Below are positions 8,448-18,200 of a stretch of DNA of 64,000 nucleotides, one piece after another. Below the pieces are notes generated by a model. The model was not told the origin of the DNA, made no database searches, and saw only the letters and a program-made list of their open reading frames with translations. The DNA comes from Xanthocytophaga flava (GTDB lineage: Bacteria > Bacteroidota > Bacteroidia > Cytophagales > 172606-1): the NCBI RefSeq assembly GCF_030068545.1, contig NZ_JASJOR010000022.1:62001-126000 (forward strand), given 5' to 3'. Every line of letters begins with the position of its first letter. Position 1 is the first letter of the stretch. The translations under genes were made by a program, and so were the position numbers.

Positions 8448-8744
8448 CTATTGCTTTATTTTTCTGTTTAGAGCCTCTGCAATTTGCTGTGTCAGTTCAG
8501 GAGAGAACCCATGTGACTCGAATGCCACTCCTATCTCACCAACACGATCTTCCAGCAATATTTCAAACGAGCCATTTTCTCTGGCAATCATGGGATGTAA
8601 GGGTGTAGTTACTTCCAGCAGTGTATCTTCTGCATGTTTCTTTACCTTGTCTACAATTATTTTTTTAGCATCCAGCAAAATCTGTTTACCAGTCTGCTCA
8701 CTAGAATAATTCTTTCCGTTATATTTTACATTTATCTTGATCAT
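8448..8744 (-). CDS. hypothetical protein, 98 residues
   Basis: ATG start; a soluble alpha/beta protein without signal peptide, Cys or membrane segment. It begins with a beta-strand pattern (IKINVKYNGKNYS), has a basic helix (DAKKIIVDKVKKHAED) and ends in a helix (PELTQQIAEALNRKIKQ). The middle reads as three strands (FEILLEDRVGEIGVAFESHGF). I do not recognise the family. It stands alone between the cold-shock gene and the CHASE3-HAMP-GAF gene, with normal codon use. It is probably a real gene because strand periodicity and codon choice match its neighbours. Confidence 0.55.
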   Translation of the reverse strand: MIKINVKYNGKNYSSEQTGKQILLDAKKIIVDKVKKHAEDTLLEVTTPLHPMIARENGSFEILLEDRVGEIGVAFESHGFSPELTQQIAEALNRKIKQ

Positions 8745-8914
8745 ACAGCTTTGTTATATATTTTGTGATTACCACTCTACTTGCTGCAGCTATTGTACTG
8801 CAACTTCTACGGATTTCTATTTGTAAGGTTACTCAGGTAGCTAGATAGCAAATAGATTTTATCCATACAAATACACAAATCAGGTTCTCTATAAAATAAT
8901 CAGATTTCTATTAC

Positions 8915-8955
8915 AAAAAATGCCAGACAAGTGAATAGCTCACCTACTGGCATTT
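8915..8955 (-). terminator. terminator of the CHASE3-HAMP-GAF gene
   Basis: 9-bp stem AAATGCCAG (8918-8926) / CTGGCATTT (8947-8955); on the minus strand it is followed by TTTTTTG. It sits about 25 bases past the stop. Confidence 0.75.
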
Positions 8956-8978
8956 ATTTGTATGGATATTTTTAGTTA

Positions 8979-10667
8979 TTACACTGTTTTCTCTTCCAAC
9001 TCATGAATACGGTTCAGATATTCTTGCTCTTTACGGAACATTTCTTCCTGAGTGGCAGCAAGTTCTTCCATATTCTGACGCATCTCCTCTTCTTGAGCTC
9101 TCAACTCTTCTGCCTGTTGTTGTGAAGCAAGTAACAATCGGGCAGTTTGCTGATTAATTTGTTCAGTAGATACTACAGAAGCCAACTGTTCACACAATTT
9201 CTTTACCAGTTCGATCTGATGCTCTCCAAATACAGTAAACGAAGCCAGTTCCAGAATACCATATACTTGATCTTTCAATACTAATGGGCAGATGAGAATA
9301 CAACGAGGGGGAGCATCACCAAGACCCGAAGTAACCCGAAGATATTCCACAGGTACCTCCTTCAGGAAGATAAATTCTTTTTCCAGATAAGCTTGTCCCA
9401 CCAAGCCTTCACCTGGCTGAACAGTCTTAGTAAGGTATTTTCGGCGATTGAATGCATAACAAGCCATCAACTCCAGCTGGTTATTCTGAGTAACAAACAA
9501 TCCTCCCTGATTTGCATTCACATATTTGACAATAAAGCTGACGATAGTGGCATAAAAGTCACCAGACATATGTTCTGTTTTACGCAAAATATCTCCCAGT
9601 TCTGCTAATCCATGTGTGATCCAGTTTCTCTTCTTATCTTCCAGTGTCACCTGTTGTAACTTATCTCTCATCTGTATCAGTGAATTACCCAACACATCAT
9701 TTTCACCTGACACATGAAAAGTATGGTCAAAATTACCTTCTCCTATATTTTTGGCGAATAGACTGGCACTTTTCATGTTATGTATCACCTTATTACCAGC
9801 TGCAATAATCGCATTTAACTCGTCTTCGGAAGGTTGTATATCATCTGGCAATTCTCCTGCCTGCAATTTAGTAAGCATATCTACAGGTTTCTGGATAGAC
9901 TTTTTCAAAGATTTAGAAACCATATACCCTAACCCTGCCCATACAATAGCAGCAATAATCAACGCACTAATCATGACACTGTTGGTAACCATAATTTCAG
10001 CATTGATTTGCTCTGTTTCGGCATGCAGTTCCTTTTCCTGTGTATCTTTGATTGTCTGCAGCATCTTTTGATAGTCATGACGAAGCTTACGTGATTTATT
10101 ATAAATCAACTCATGTAATTCATGATCTAATTTAGCTTTTTGAAGCAGATCTGCCAGAAGTGCATCTTTAGAAGCTGTATCTGAAGCCTGTGCTAACTGA
10201 ATACGATTTTGTACTGGAGCGATGTTTTCATCATAAAACTGTTCCAGTTCATCCTGAACTACCTTATACTGGTTAAGCTTTACAATTACTACATTTATAT
10301 TTTCCTGATCTGTGGCTGAAAGATCTTTTTGAAATTCCAGCAGACGCTTTACCTGAAATTCTACCTCTTTCTCCCATATTTCAAGACGCTCTCCTTTGTA
10401 TTTGGTGTCACCAGACATAAAATAGCCTCTTTGGTTGGCAGCCAGCTTACTTGTACCTATAAGTATCTCATTGACAACAGCTCTAACAGGAATACGTACA
10501 TTTTCTATACGGTTCACAACTTCCAGTGATTTCTTATTCTGAATATAGATACCAATTGTATATCCTGTCAGAATAGTTAGAAACAACACAATCATTACCC
10601 CAATCTTGGGAATAATTTTTTTCAGCGAAAAATCTCGGATATGCTGGCTTAGCTTAAAAATACTCAT
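8979..10667 (-). CDS. CHASE3-HAMP-GAF sensor protein without kinase domain
   Basis: 562 residues, ATG start. Membrane segments at about 21-42 and 229-250 enclose a helical periplasmic CHASE3-like domain (KLAANQRGYFMSGD is typical). A HAMP region (250-345) is followed by a GAF domain at about 350-505 (PGEGLVGQAYLEKEFIFLKEVP, ILICPLVLKDQVYGILELASF). The protein ends in a Q/E-rich coiled coil (EELRAQEEEMRQNMEELAATQEEM), the same segment that in other Bacteroidota proteins joins GAF to PAS or kinase modules, but here nothing follows. Likely a membrane sensor passing signals to a separate partner. The DUF2490 gene starts 5' of it on the same strand with a 53-base gap. Confidence 0.85.
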   Translation of the reverse strand: MSIFKLSQHIRDFSLKKIIPKIGVMIVLFLTILTGYTIGIYIQNKKSLEVVNRIENVRIPVRAVVNEILIGTSKLAANQRGYFMSGDTKYKGERLEIWEKEVEFQVKRLLEFQKDLSATDQENINVVIVKLNQYKVVQDELEQFYDENIAPVQNRIQLAQASDTASKDALLADLLQKAKLDHELHELIYNKSRKLRHDYQKMLQTIKDTQEKELHAETEQINAEIMVTNSVMISALIIAAIVWAGLGYMVSKSLKKSIQKPVDMLTKLQAGELPDDIQPSEDELNAIIAAGNKVIHNMKSASLFAKNIGEGNFDHTFHVSGENDVLGNSLIQMRDKLQQVTLEDKKRNWITHGLAELGDILRKTEHMSGDFYATIVSFIVKYVNANQGGLFVTQNNQLELMACYAFNRRKYLTKTVQPGEGLVGQAYLEKEFIFLKEVPVEYLRVTSGLGDAPPRCILICPLVLKDQVYGILELASFTVFGEHQIELVKKLCEQLASVVSTEQINQQTARLLLASQQQAEELRAQEEEMRQNMEELAATQEEMFRKEQEYLNRIHELEEKTV

Positions 10668-10720
10668 ACTATACCTCCATTTATTTCCTACAATTAATAT
10701 ACTACTCTCTAAAACCGATT

Positions 10721-11455
10721 CTATAATCGAATCCGGTGTGATAATGTGATGCGAACAATATGTCTGTCAAGATAGGTATTCTCTTTCCGTTGCCAGTAGT
10801 TATGCATATAGCCGGCCTCAAGTCCAAACGTTTTGGATAAGGCTTGTTCGTATCCAATATAGAATCGATTCTGGTCATACCATACACCATTGTTTGTATT
10901 CACAAATAACTCATCACTTACTTTTAAAGATCCTTTGGTACTGATCTGATAGTTTAGCTGGATACGATAGCGCAGACGTAACACAAATGAGTCTTCAGCA
11001 GTGGCCTCTCCTGAAACCGTTCTATGCAAAAACCGTTCATCTACGCGAAGCTTATTTTGTAAAGAAGCCTTTTTGGATAGCTTTAGTTTATGTGCTATTT
11101 CCTGAAACGGACGAACTTCAGCTAATCGGGAAGTTACTCCTGTTGAAGTATTGTAGGATTGCTGACGGGAAAGAGTTACTCCCACAGCAGGTTCCCAGGT
11201 ACCTGCATTATAGTGAAGATGCGAGTGACCAATCAATTGGTTTTCAGTACCAACGTCAAATCTTCTCCGGTTTTCGATTTCATTGTGCCAGATAAACTTT
11301 TCACTGATAGTAAGCTGATTATAATAACGGAACCAATACATCTTCTGCAAGGAAACTATCTTCTGTCCATAAGATACAGAAATACAAGTCAGCCATAACC
11401 CGGCAGTCATCACATATAAACTCAAAGACCTCACAAAGCGCCCTCTACTAAACAT
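10721..11455 (-). CDS. DUF2490 family secreted/outer-membrane protein
   Basis: 244 residues from the ATG at 11455, chosen because MFSRGRFVRSLSLYVMTAGLWLTCISVSYGQ is a signal peptide; an in-frame ATG at 11551 would place 32 unrelated residues before it. The mature part alternates beta strands with aromatic ends (MYWFRYYNQLTISEKFIWHNEIENRRRF, LRLRYRIQLNYQISTKGSLKVSDELFVN, FYIGYEQALSKTFGLEAGYMHNYWQR) and ends RHIVRITLSHRIRL. That is the DUF2490 pattern, predicted as a small outer-membrane beta barrel of unknown role. It may be cotranscribed with the sensor gene 53 bases downstream. Confidence 0.75.
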   Translation of the reverse strand: MFSRGRFVRSLSLYVMTAGLWLTCISVSYGQKIVSLQKMYWFRYYNQLTISEKFIWHNEIENRRRFDVGTENQLIGHSHLHYNAGTWEPAVGVTLSRQQSYNTSTGVTSRLAEVRPFQEIAHKLKLSKKASLQNKLRVDERFLHRTVSGEATAEDSFVLRLRYRIQLNYQISTKGSLKVSDELFVNTNNGVWYDQNRFYIGYEQALSKTFGLEAGYMHNYWQRKENTYLDRHIVRITLSHRIRL

Positions 11456-12150
11456 ATTCTGAAATATGTTAATATTCCTTTGTTTTGCGCTTATACTTCT
11501 TGTCGCCTGCCCTTGTAGGTGACCTGTTATTGCCCTATTCCACGCTCTCATTCTCTGTGCTCCATTTTATTTGGTATATCTGGCTTTATCTATTTATTCC
11601 GGATACAAAGATGCAGAGAGGCATAACGACCTGCAAAAAGTTAAGAATCAATTAAATACCCATGTCATTTTTGCTCTGATTTACTATTGTACCTGTTTGA
11701 ACTACTTAGTATACCCCTTACTTTTTATTTTTTTTATTACCATACGTATCTTGTCATAAATCCACTAAAACTTTAAATTATATTCTCTAACAAACTTAAA
11801 AACCTCTAAATAAAGCTTTAGTCTCAATTTATCATGAGAGAGAAACACTGTATTTGCCAATAAACATTTCTTTCTAAGAAAAGTCTTAGTATGTAAGTAT
11901 TCTGACCACAACTGATTGTTTATACCTATAGTTGCTGTTTTCAAAACAAATCGGCACAGATCTAACTACCTGATAAAGAACAATAAAAGGTTAAAAACCT
12001 TTAGTATATCTGCTCAAAACGCCCTAATAAGGTCTACTGAATTCTCTTTTAGTATCATAGCCTGAAACGACATATAGTTATCTTTGAGGAAACGCTATAG
12101 TAGGATAAAAGAATAAATGACTAGTAATCAGAAAAGACGTAAAACTATTT
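11456..12150. other. intergenic region between divergent genes
   Basis: About 690 AT-rich bases between the DUF2490 gene (minus) and the HDAC-like gene (plus). It holds the -7 element at 12079 and a weak short hairpin near 11986-12002 (AAAGGTT/AACCTTT). No gene seen; the short frames are not convincing. Confidence 0.5.
12079..12086 (+). promoter_or_regulatory. -7 promoter element TATCTTTG of the HDAC-like gene
   Basis: Exact TAnnTTTG about 65 bases before the ATG; the -33 element is not clear. Confidence 0.45.
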
Positions 12151-13128
12151 ATGAAGAGCGACAGGATACGTGTACTATATCGTCAGGAAATGTGTCCTGC
12201 TAGTTTAGGAGAAGGTAGTGAGTCCAAAAGTCCATTGAAACCTCGTCTGCTACTAGAGTACCTGGATCAGATGCAATTGATGGATTATTTTGAGATAGAC
12301 AGCACATTTACACCATTTGCCAATCAGGATTTTTATATAGCTCATACACAGGAGTATGTAGATGGATTTTTTCAGGGACAATTGCCACATAGCAATGGGC
12401 AGGGCCTGCTTGGTATTGATTGGAGTCCGGAATATGCTGACAGCACACGCTATACTAATGCCAGTTTGTATCATGCCATTCGGGGATCGATTCAAAATCC
12501 TTCCCGGATTTATTTAAGTCCTACATCAGGCTTTCATCATTCCATACCTGCACACGGTGCTTTGTTCTGTGCTTTTTCGGGACAGGTCATTGCTGCGCTG
12601 AAAATATATGAAGAGTTAGGATTAAGTGGCGCATTTATTGATCTGGATGGACATTTTGGAAATAGCATAGAAGACAGTCGTTATTTTGCCCCAACTCTGA
12701 ATAAAGCCATTCCACCTGGATGCAACATCAATATCCGGACTGAACATACCGAGTATTTACAGGATCTGCAAATACGAATGCTCCTGCTACAGGAACGATT
12801 TCTGGCTGGACAGCTACATTATCTGGTATTTTGTCATGGAGCCGACAGCCATGAAGAAGATGATATTGGGCATCAACTAAACACAGAAGAGTGGATGGAA
12901 TGTGCTCATATATTTGCCAGAACAGTCCAGCAGATTGAATCTTCATTAGGACGTCCAATCCCTGTTTCACTGGCTTTGTTTGGAGGGTATAGAGAAGATG
13001 ATTACAACTCAGTTCTTTCGCTACATACAGGGAGCTTGCTACACATTCTAAAACATCTTTCCGGGATAGCTATAGAGTATTGGCCTGCTGTCAGTAAGAA
13101 TTTACGTAAAAGCGCTGATAAGAAATAA
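12151..13128 (+). CDS. histone-deacetylase-family amidohydrolase
   Basis: 325 residues, ATG start. Arginase/deacetylase fold with the family's zinc and catalytic motifs: HH129-130 (SGFHHS), zinc ligands D166 and H168 in FIDLDGHFGNS, the third zinc Asp D232 in CHGADSHEED, and GGY at 278-280. Bacterial members remove acetyl groups from polyamines, acetoin-pathway AMP ligases or other small amides, and a few act on proteins. The usual C in AGxD is replaced by HGAD. It lacks a signal peptide, so acts in the cytoplasm. It stands alone, convergent with the alpha/beta hydrolase gene. The substrate is not predictable. Confidence 0.85.
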   Translation: MKSDRIRVLYRQEMCPASLGEGSESKSPLKPRLLLEYLDQMQLMDYFEIDSTFTPFANQDFYIAHTQEYVDGFFQGQLPHSNGQGLLGIDWSPEYADSTRYTNASLYHAIRGSIQNPSRIYLSPTSGFHHSIPAHGALFCAFSGQVIAALKIYEELGLSGAFIDLDGHFGNSIEDSRYFAPTLNKAIPPGCNINIRTEHTEYLQDLQIRMLLLQERFLAGQLHYLVFCHGADSHEEDDIGHQLNTEEWMECAHIFARTVQQIESSLGRPIPVSLALFGGYREDDYNSVLSLHTGSLLHILKHLSGIAIEYWPAVSKNLRKSADKK

Positions 13129-13136
13129 TGAAAAGT

Positions 13137-13396
13137 GGGTAAGATTGGGTAAGATATGGGTAGGATTTTGGGTAAGATTAACTTACTGATACTAAGGGCT
13201 GGGTAAGCTGGGTAAGATTCCCTTATATATGTATATAGAGAATACTATAAAAAATACTATATATAGTGTATACTTACCCATCATTCCCACTTATTCCGGA
13301 AGAGTTACCAGCCAAAAATCCTACCCATCTTACCCAGCCTGATTATCAATTCATTACATCCTACCCAGAGGTTACCCAAGTCTACCCAGCTTACCC
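13137..13396. repeat. inverted cluster of helically phased GGGTAAG heptamers
   Basis: Left side: six units GGGTAAG/GGGTAGG at 13137, 13147, 13158, 13170, 13201 and 13210. Right side: seven complementary units CTTACCC/CCTACCC/GTTACCC/TCTACCC at 13273, 13320, 13329, 13360, 13371, 13381 and 13390. Neighbouring units start 9-12 bases apart, about one helical turn. The centre (13220-13272) is AT-rich with repeated ATACTAT words. It lies wholly between two convergent genes. It is not a CRISPR (units too short, no spacers). It could be a long imperfect hairpin, a protein-binding array or a mobile intergenic repeat. Confidence 0.75.
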
Positions 13397-13504
13397 AAAT
13401 GCACATGTATGGTAACATCGTTCCTTTACTCCGTACCTGTAATTTTGATTTCATTGGGTCTATAGGCACTTTTCTTTGATAGTTACTATAACAGACTCCA
13501 GATA

Positions 13505-13550
13505 TAATAAAAAAATAAAGGAGTCAGCACTAGTGGCAACCAACTCCTTT
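13505..13550 (-). terminator. terminator of the alpha/beta hydrolase gene
   Basis: 8-bp stem AAAGGAGT (13517-13524) / ACTCCTTT (13543-13550); on the minus strand it is followed by ATTTTTTTATT. Confidence 0.75.
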
Positions 13551-13592
13551 CATTGTTTGTCTAAAACCTCAGCTCAGCAAGTATAGACTTGC

Positions 13593-14399
13593 TCAGACAA
13601 CTGCTACCTGTGCCAGTTGGGTTTCTATCCATTCATAAGCAAATGAGGCTACTTCTTCCCATCCTGGCTCTCCACAAATAAAATGTGAGCGATTGGAAAA
13701 GATCTGACAGGAAGTCTGGCTATCAGAATCGGTATAGGCTCTACAGTTTTTCTCTACCAGGTCAGGCGGAATAATATGATCCTCTTTGGCTCCGATAAAT
13801 AAGAGCGGTACATGTGGCATATCCAGATCGACATGACCCGACGACCCCAGACAGCCTCTGAGTACATTCCGGCTATCATGAGTAGCAGTCTGCAGGTAGG
13901 CTTGCTGAGCGTCAGCAGCATTAAGCGTATTACAAAAAGTATGATGGAAGCTTTCCGGAGTTTGTCTGAATATCTGATCTCCCTTAAAGAGATTGGTTAT
14001 AGAGGCTACATTTTTAAAGAAAGGCCAGTCAAAGGTCATCATCATGTTGGGAGCTACCGAACAAATCGGAATACCCAAAGAGGCCAGGTTGTTGTTGACA
14101 AAGATTTGCGTAAGCAAACCACCTACTGAGTGTCCAATAAGAATAGGTTTCTCATTGACATCCAGACTGCTTCCTCCAGCGGCCCGTATAGGCCCTTCCA
14201 GAGCAGTAATTACCTCTTCGAGCATCAGATCTCCAAGGCTGGCAGGCGGATTGTCTCGCAACTGGTAAGGCTCACCCACATGGTCAGGCCAGGCAGGTGC
14301 AATACAATTAAAATCGCGTTCGGTGAAGTAGGCTATCCATTTTTCCCAGCTTTTAGGATTCTGGAACATGCCATGCATAAAGATAATAGTCTTTTTCAT
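13593..14399 (-). CDS. alpha/beta hydrolase
   Basis: 268 residues, ATG start, no signal peptide. Alpha/beta-hydrolase fold with oxyanion segment FMHGMFQ at 7-13, nucleophile elbow GHSVGG with S91, acid D207 in GAKEDHIIP and base H239 in SNRSHF, in the right order and spacing. Probably an esterase or lipase-like enzyme on a small soluble substrate; the family is too broad to say more. It is a single gene, convergent with the HDAC-like gene, with its own terminator. Upstream at 14441-14469 is an imperfect hairpin (TAGCCCTTTTT with AAAAAGTGGGCTA), which may be a leader structure. Confidence 0.85.
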   Translation of the reverse strand: MKKTIIFMHGMFQNPKSWEKWIAYFTERDFNCIAPAWPDHVGEPYQLRDNPPASLGDLMLEEVITALEGPIRAAGGSSLDVNEKPILIGHSVGGLLTQIFVNNNLASLGIPICSVAPNMMMTFDWPFFKNVASITNLFKGDQIFRQTPESFHHTFCNTLNAADAQQAYLQTATHDSRNVLRGCLGSSGHVDLDMPHVPLLFIGAKEDHIIPPDLVEKNCRAYTDSDSQTSCQIFSNRSHFICGEPGWEEVASFAYEWIETQLAQVAVV

Positions 14400-14803
14400 A
14401 CGAGGAATGTTAGAGTGAAAGACTAATTGAGATGTATTGGTAGCCCTTTTTACTAGAAAAAGTGGGCTAACTAATTGGTAATGAAAAGATACAGGTTACA
14501 AATAAGGATTCCAAGTATATAGATGAGTTTCACAGTTATAGCGCAAAGAAACTATCTCCCCCTATACAATAGCAGAGCAAAGACTTTAAGTTTCAAATGG
14601 ATTTGTGCCATACATCTCCATCTTGATTCATGCTTCCAGACTATGTATCGATACAAATAAGCTATCAGTCGGTAGAAAATCCCGTACAGTCTAAACCAGC
14701 AGATTTGCCAATTATACTGGCACTGGCTTTGCGATATAGTCAGCAAGAAGCTCTAAAAGAGCAGATTAAAAACAAATCATAAACCCTTTATTTCATTACA
14801 ACT
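14400..14803. other. intergenic region between divergent genes
   Basis: About 400 bases holding the promoters of the alpha/beta hydrolase (minus) and the secreted 14804 gene (plus). Apart from the imperfect hairpin at 14441-14469 nothing stands out; the frame at 14552-14746 has no gene-like character. Confidence 0.5.
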
Positions 14804-15199
14804 ATGAAAAAGTTAGCATTCCTTGCAGCCTTAGGTTTTATTCTGACAAGCAACGTTTTTGCTCAACGGATAGACAGAGACAATAATCGCAATACTGCTT
14901 ACATGCACGAGCGAAACTCAAGGCCCTATCGTGCTTCACCAGAAGAGATAGCTCATCGAAAAAGCGAAGAACTGGATCGGAGATTTCGTTTAAGTGGTAG
15001 TCAGCAAAGAAAAGTAGAGGCGCTGGCACTACGTACTGAACGTGAGAAACAGGATCTGGAAAGACGGGACCGAATGAGAGGAATGCCAGAATATAAGTAT
15101 AGAAAAGAAATGCAGCGTATCCAGAACGACTGGGAAAAAGGTCTGAGAAGTATACTGACCAGAAAACAATATGACTCATACAGAGATCGTTGGAACTAG
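14804..15199 (+). CDS. small secreted basic helical protein
   Basis: 131 residues, ATG start. Signal peptide 1-20 ending VFAQ. The mature protein is very rich in Arg and Glu and helical; EEIAHRKSEELDRRFRLSGSQQRKVEALALRTEREKQ and GLRSILTRKQYDSYRDRW match the start-and-end plan of LTxxQ/Spy-like proteins and of the protein at 5773 (LNLSEDQFVKVESI and LDKEQYKTYEAF). Likely periplasmic; function unknown. It stands alone, and a strong terminator shared with the GH128 gene follows. Confidence 0.7.
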   Translation: MKKLAFLAALGFILTSNVFAQRIDRDNNRNTAYMHERNSRPYRASPEEIAHRKSEELDRRFRLSGSQQRKVEALALRTEREKQDLERRDRMRGMPEYKYRKEMQRIQNDWEKGLRSILTRKQYDSYRDRWN

Positions 15200-15221
15200 G
15201 TCTGATAATCTTTCACAAAAT

Positions 15222-15253
15222 GAAAAAGCAGTACATTGATGTACTGCTTTTTC
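15222..15253. terminator. bidirectional terminator
   Basis: 13-bp perfect stem GAAAAAGCAGTAC / GTACTGCTTTTTC with 6-base loop between the convergent 14804 and 15280 genes. Confidence 0.9.
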
Positions 15254-15279
15254 GTTTATAGACTATTTAATGAATAATT

Positions 15280-18200
15280 TTAGTATTTGACTACTGGTAT
15301 AGTATAGGAAGAGGTCTGATCTGTTACCAAAATCCGATAAGTCCCTGCTGGTAATTTACTCAAATCTATATGGATACGTCCAGCTTGAACCTGGCTATTC
15401 TTCTGTTCTATTACTTTCTGGCCTAGCACAGTGAATACCTGTAAACTGACTTGAGTTGTGTTTGCATTGGGTACTTCAATGCTAACATCTGATGCAGTAG
15501 GATTGGGATACAGCATATATGGATTCAGATTGCGTATAGTTGAGTTCTTGTCTGTAGCCAGTCGGGCAGTTGTGTTAGCTGCATCTGCAAGAACGGATAC
15601 TTCCTGTCCTGTAAAGGCATAGTTGTAGATTCTGAGATCATCGTATATATGGTCGCTATACGGATCATTTGGCCATTGAGATTTACCCAGATAATTTTGA
15701 GTGGTGCTACCCATATCAGATGGCTTAACCGTTGCCTGGTTATCAGAATAAATTAACTGCCCATCCACATATAATTTAAAATCTGTTCCCTGTTGGGTAA
15801 GCGTGACATGTACCCATTGACCAGTAGGTAATACGTAAGGAATATACCGATCGTATGTACCAGAAGGGCTAGTTATTTTGTAACGAATGTTTGTCCCGGA
15901 TTTAGGAGCCAGAATCATAAATGTTCCTGTTCCACTTCCAAAATCAAATATCCGTGTATTGTTACCCAAATCAGCAGGTAACTTCAGCCATGCCGCAATG
16001 GTAAAGTCATTCAGGGTACTGACAACTCCCTGTGGCAATTGAATATATGATTGCAGGGATTTACTTACTGTTGTTCCTCCGGATAAGCTATCCTTTCCCG
16101 CACTCCAGGTAACGCCATTGATCAATGTTCCGTTATACCCGCCCCAATCATCGGCTGCAACTGTTCCGGAACTCTCGTTAAAGCCTATGTGCAGGTAGTG
16201 TCCCTGTACAGGAGTACCCGTTAGTACAACCGATTCAGGACTTCTTCCTATTGAGTTATAGGCAACAATCTTATAGTAGTAAGTTTGATTGTTTTGTACA
16301 CTTGCATCTTCGTACCGAACCGCATCAACATTGCTAGCAATTACCTGATAAGGTCCACTTTGCAATTGGGAGCGCTGAATTTCATATACCACATCATGGA
16401 CAAAGTTCCAGGTAAGTGTAATACGGGAATCTCCGGAAGCAACCCAGGGACTATATACTCCTGTTGGTGCAACCAAGGGATTTGTCCTGAGTTGCAAAAC
16501 AGTAGAGTTCACACTTTCTCCGGCAGAATTAAGACTTGTAACCACATAATAATAGGTTGTAGCAGGACTCAGGCCTTCATCCTGATAAGTAAGCGAATTG
16601 GTACGACCCAAGATTACATCAAATGGTCCCGTCTGATTTAACGAACGTTTCAGATTATAAGAACGGGCAAGTGTAGTAGAAGCAGCCCACTGCAAACTGA
16701 TTTTTGAAGAAGAGAGCACTTGGCCGGTAAGACTTGCCGGAGGTTGCGGAGTAACATCCCGTAGTACATCCAGTGAAGCAGAAAACACAAACTGATCACC
16801 AGCCAGATTGTATGCCTTAATACGATAGGTAGTTTTAGCCCGTACATCATCTACATAACTCATGGTGTCTCCATACACATAGTTTGTAAACTCTTGTATT
16901 GCCAGAAAATCAGCATTTATACCCTCTATTTTTCGTTCCAGTACATACTTCGATCCTAGTTCCCCATTCAGATCATTCCAGGTAAGAGTAGTCTTGAAGT
17001 AGTTGTCTTCATGAATTGTACTATAGATTTGTGGAGAAGCCAGCTTCCAGGTATGGATATACTCCAGTTGCGGATTAAAGGCAAAGTTTGATTTGTTGGA
17101 AGCATAATATTTGCCCGCAGGCGTAAGCGTATCAGCCAGTACCATAGCCCGTTTATCCTCTACCCAATCATAAATGGCATACCGCTCAATAAAAGAGGTT
17201 GTATCCAGTACATTCAGAATGCCGATCATATCATTATACTGCTTCTGAAACTGTGCCTGAGGATCGGCAGGCCAGGACTCAGTAGTCCAGTTAGCCCCAT
17301 TGTTCCATTCTGTAATCCAGAGTGGACGTTTCACCCGATCATAAATGCTCTTTAATTGAGAATACCATTGTTGCGGAGTCAACCCACCCCAGTAACAGTG
17401 TATAGCCACATAATCTACACGGTAGTTGAGTTCGTTACATTTGCTCATAAAATCTGTAATCCAGCTGTTCTGAGGGGAAGCAGGTGCAGGTGATCCTAAC
17501 CGTAAGCCAGACTTCATCATCTCAGGCCATTGGGCAATCGCTTCGGCTACTGTCATATTAGCCTGATCCGGGCGGTCTGGTTCATTAAATCCCAGCAAAT
17601 GATTGACATTCTGTTTCCCATTCAGTGCTTCCCAGGCAGGCCATCCCCCATTCTGACGGATGATAGAATAATGATAGTTGGCCGTTGACTGCCCGCCTAT
17701 ATTCCAGTCATAATACCAGGTGGATTGTGTCAGATCCAGTGGAGTTCCACCACCAGCCTTACCTTTTTTACTTACCCATTCCCATTTAAATACTCTGATA
17801 AAAGATGTCTTTGCATCCAATGCCTGAGGCAATGTATTTACAATCAGATCATCATCATTGGCAATGAATACACGACTAAAACCTGATCCATCCGGATTGG
17901 TTGCCAGTGTAGCCATATACCCCCGTTTCAATCGAAAGGACTGAATCTGATTGTCAAAAGTACCCAGATTTTTATGATACGTTTCGATCTCAAATGATCG
18001 GGTATCACCCCCAAGATTTGGATCTGTAAATACTTCCAGTGCAGCCTGTGAGGTGACATTACCATTTGGAATAATGACAGTTCCATTTTTATAGATGGCA
18101 ATGCGAACAGCCGGATTATTGGCAGCAGAAGCCGCATTGATCGTAACTTTGTCAAGCCAGTTGGCTATCACCTCTGAAGGGCGTACATTGTCAAAGAAAA

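Noticed and set aside
11571..11759. 62-codon plus frame after the DUF2490 start
   Set aside because: TTG start, hydrophobic random composition and no matching upstream signal.
12151..13128. HDAC-like gene as acetoin-utilisation acuC
   Set aside because: No acuA/acuB or acetyl-CoA synthetase neighbour and some motif differences, so no gene symbol was given.
13137..13396. CRISPR or rRNA/tRNA-like repeat
   Set aside because: Units are 7 bases with no conserved spacers, and no cas gene or tRNA cloverleaf is near.
14552..14746. 64-codon minus frame upstream of the secreted 14804 gene
   Set aside because: No signal peptide or family pattern, unlike neighbouring genes in codon use; likely chance frame.
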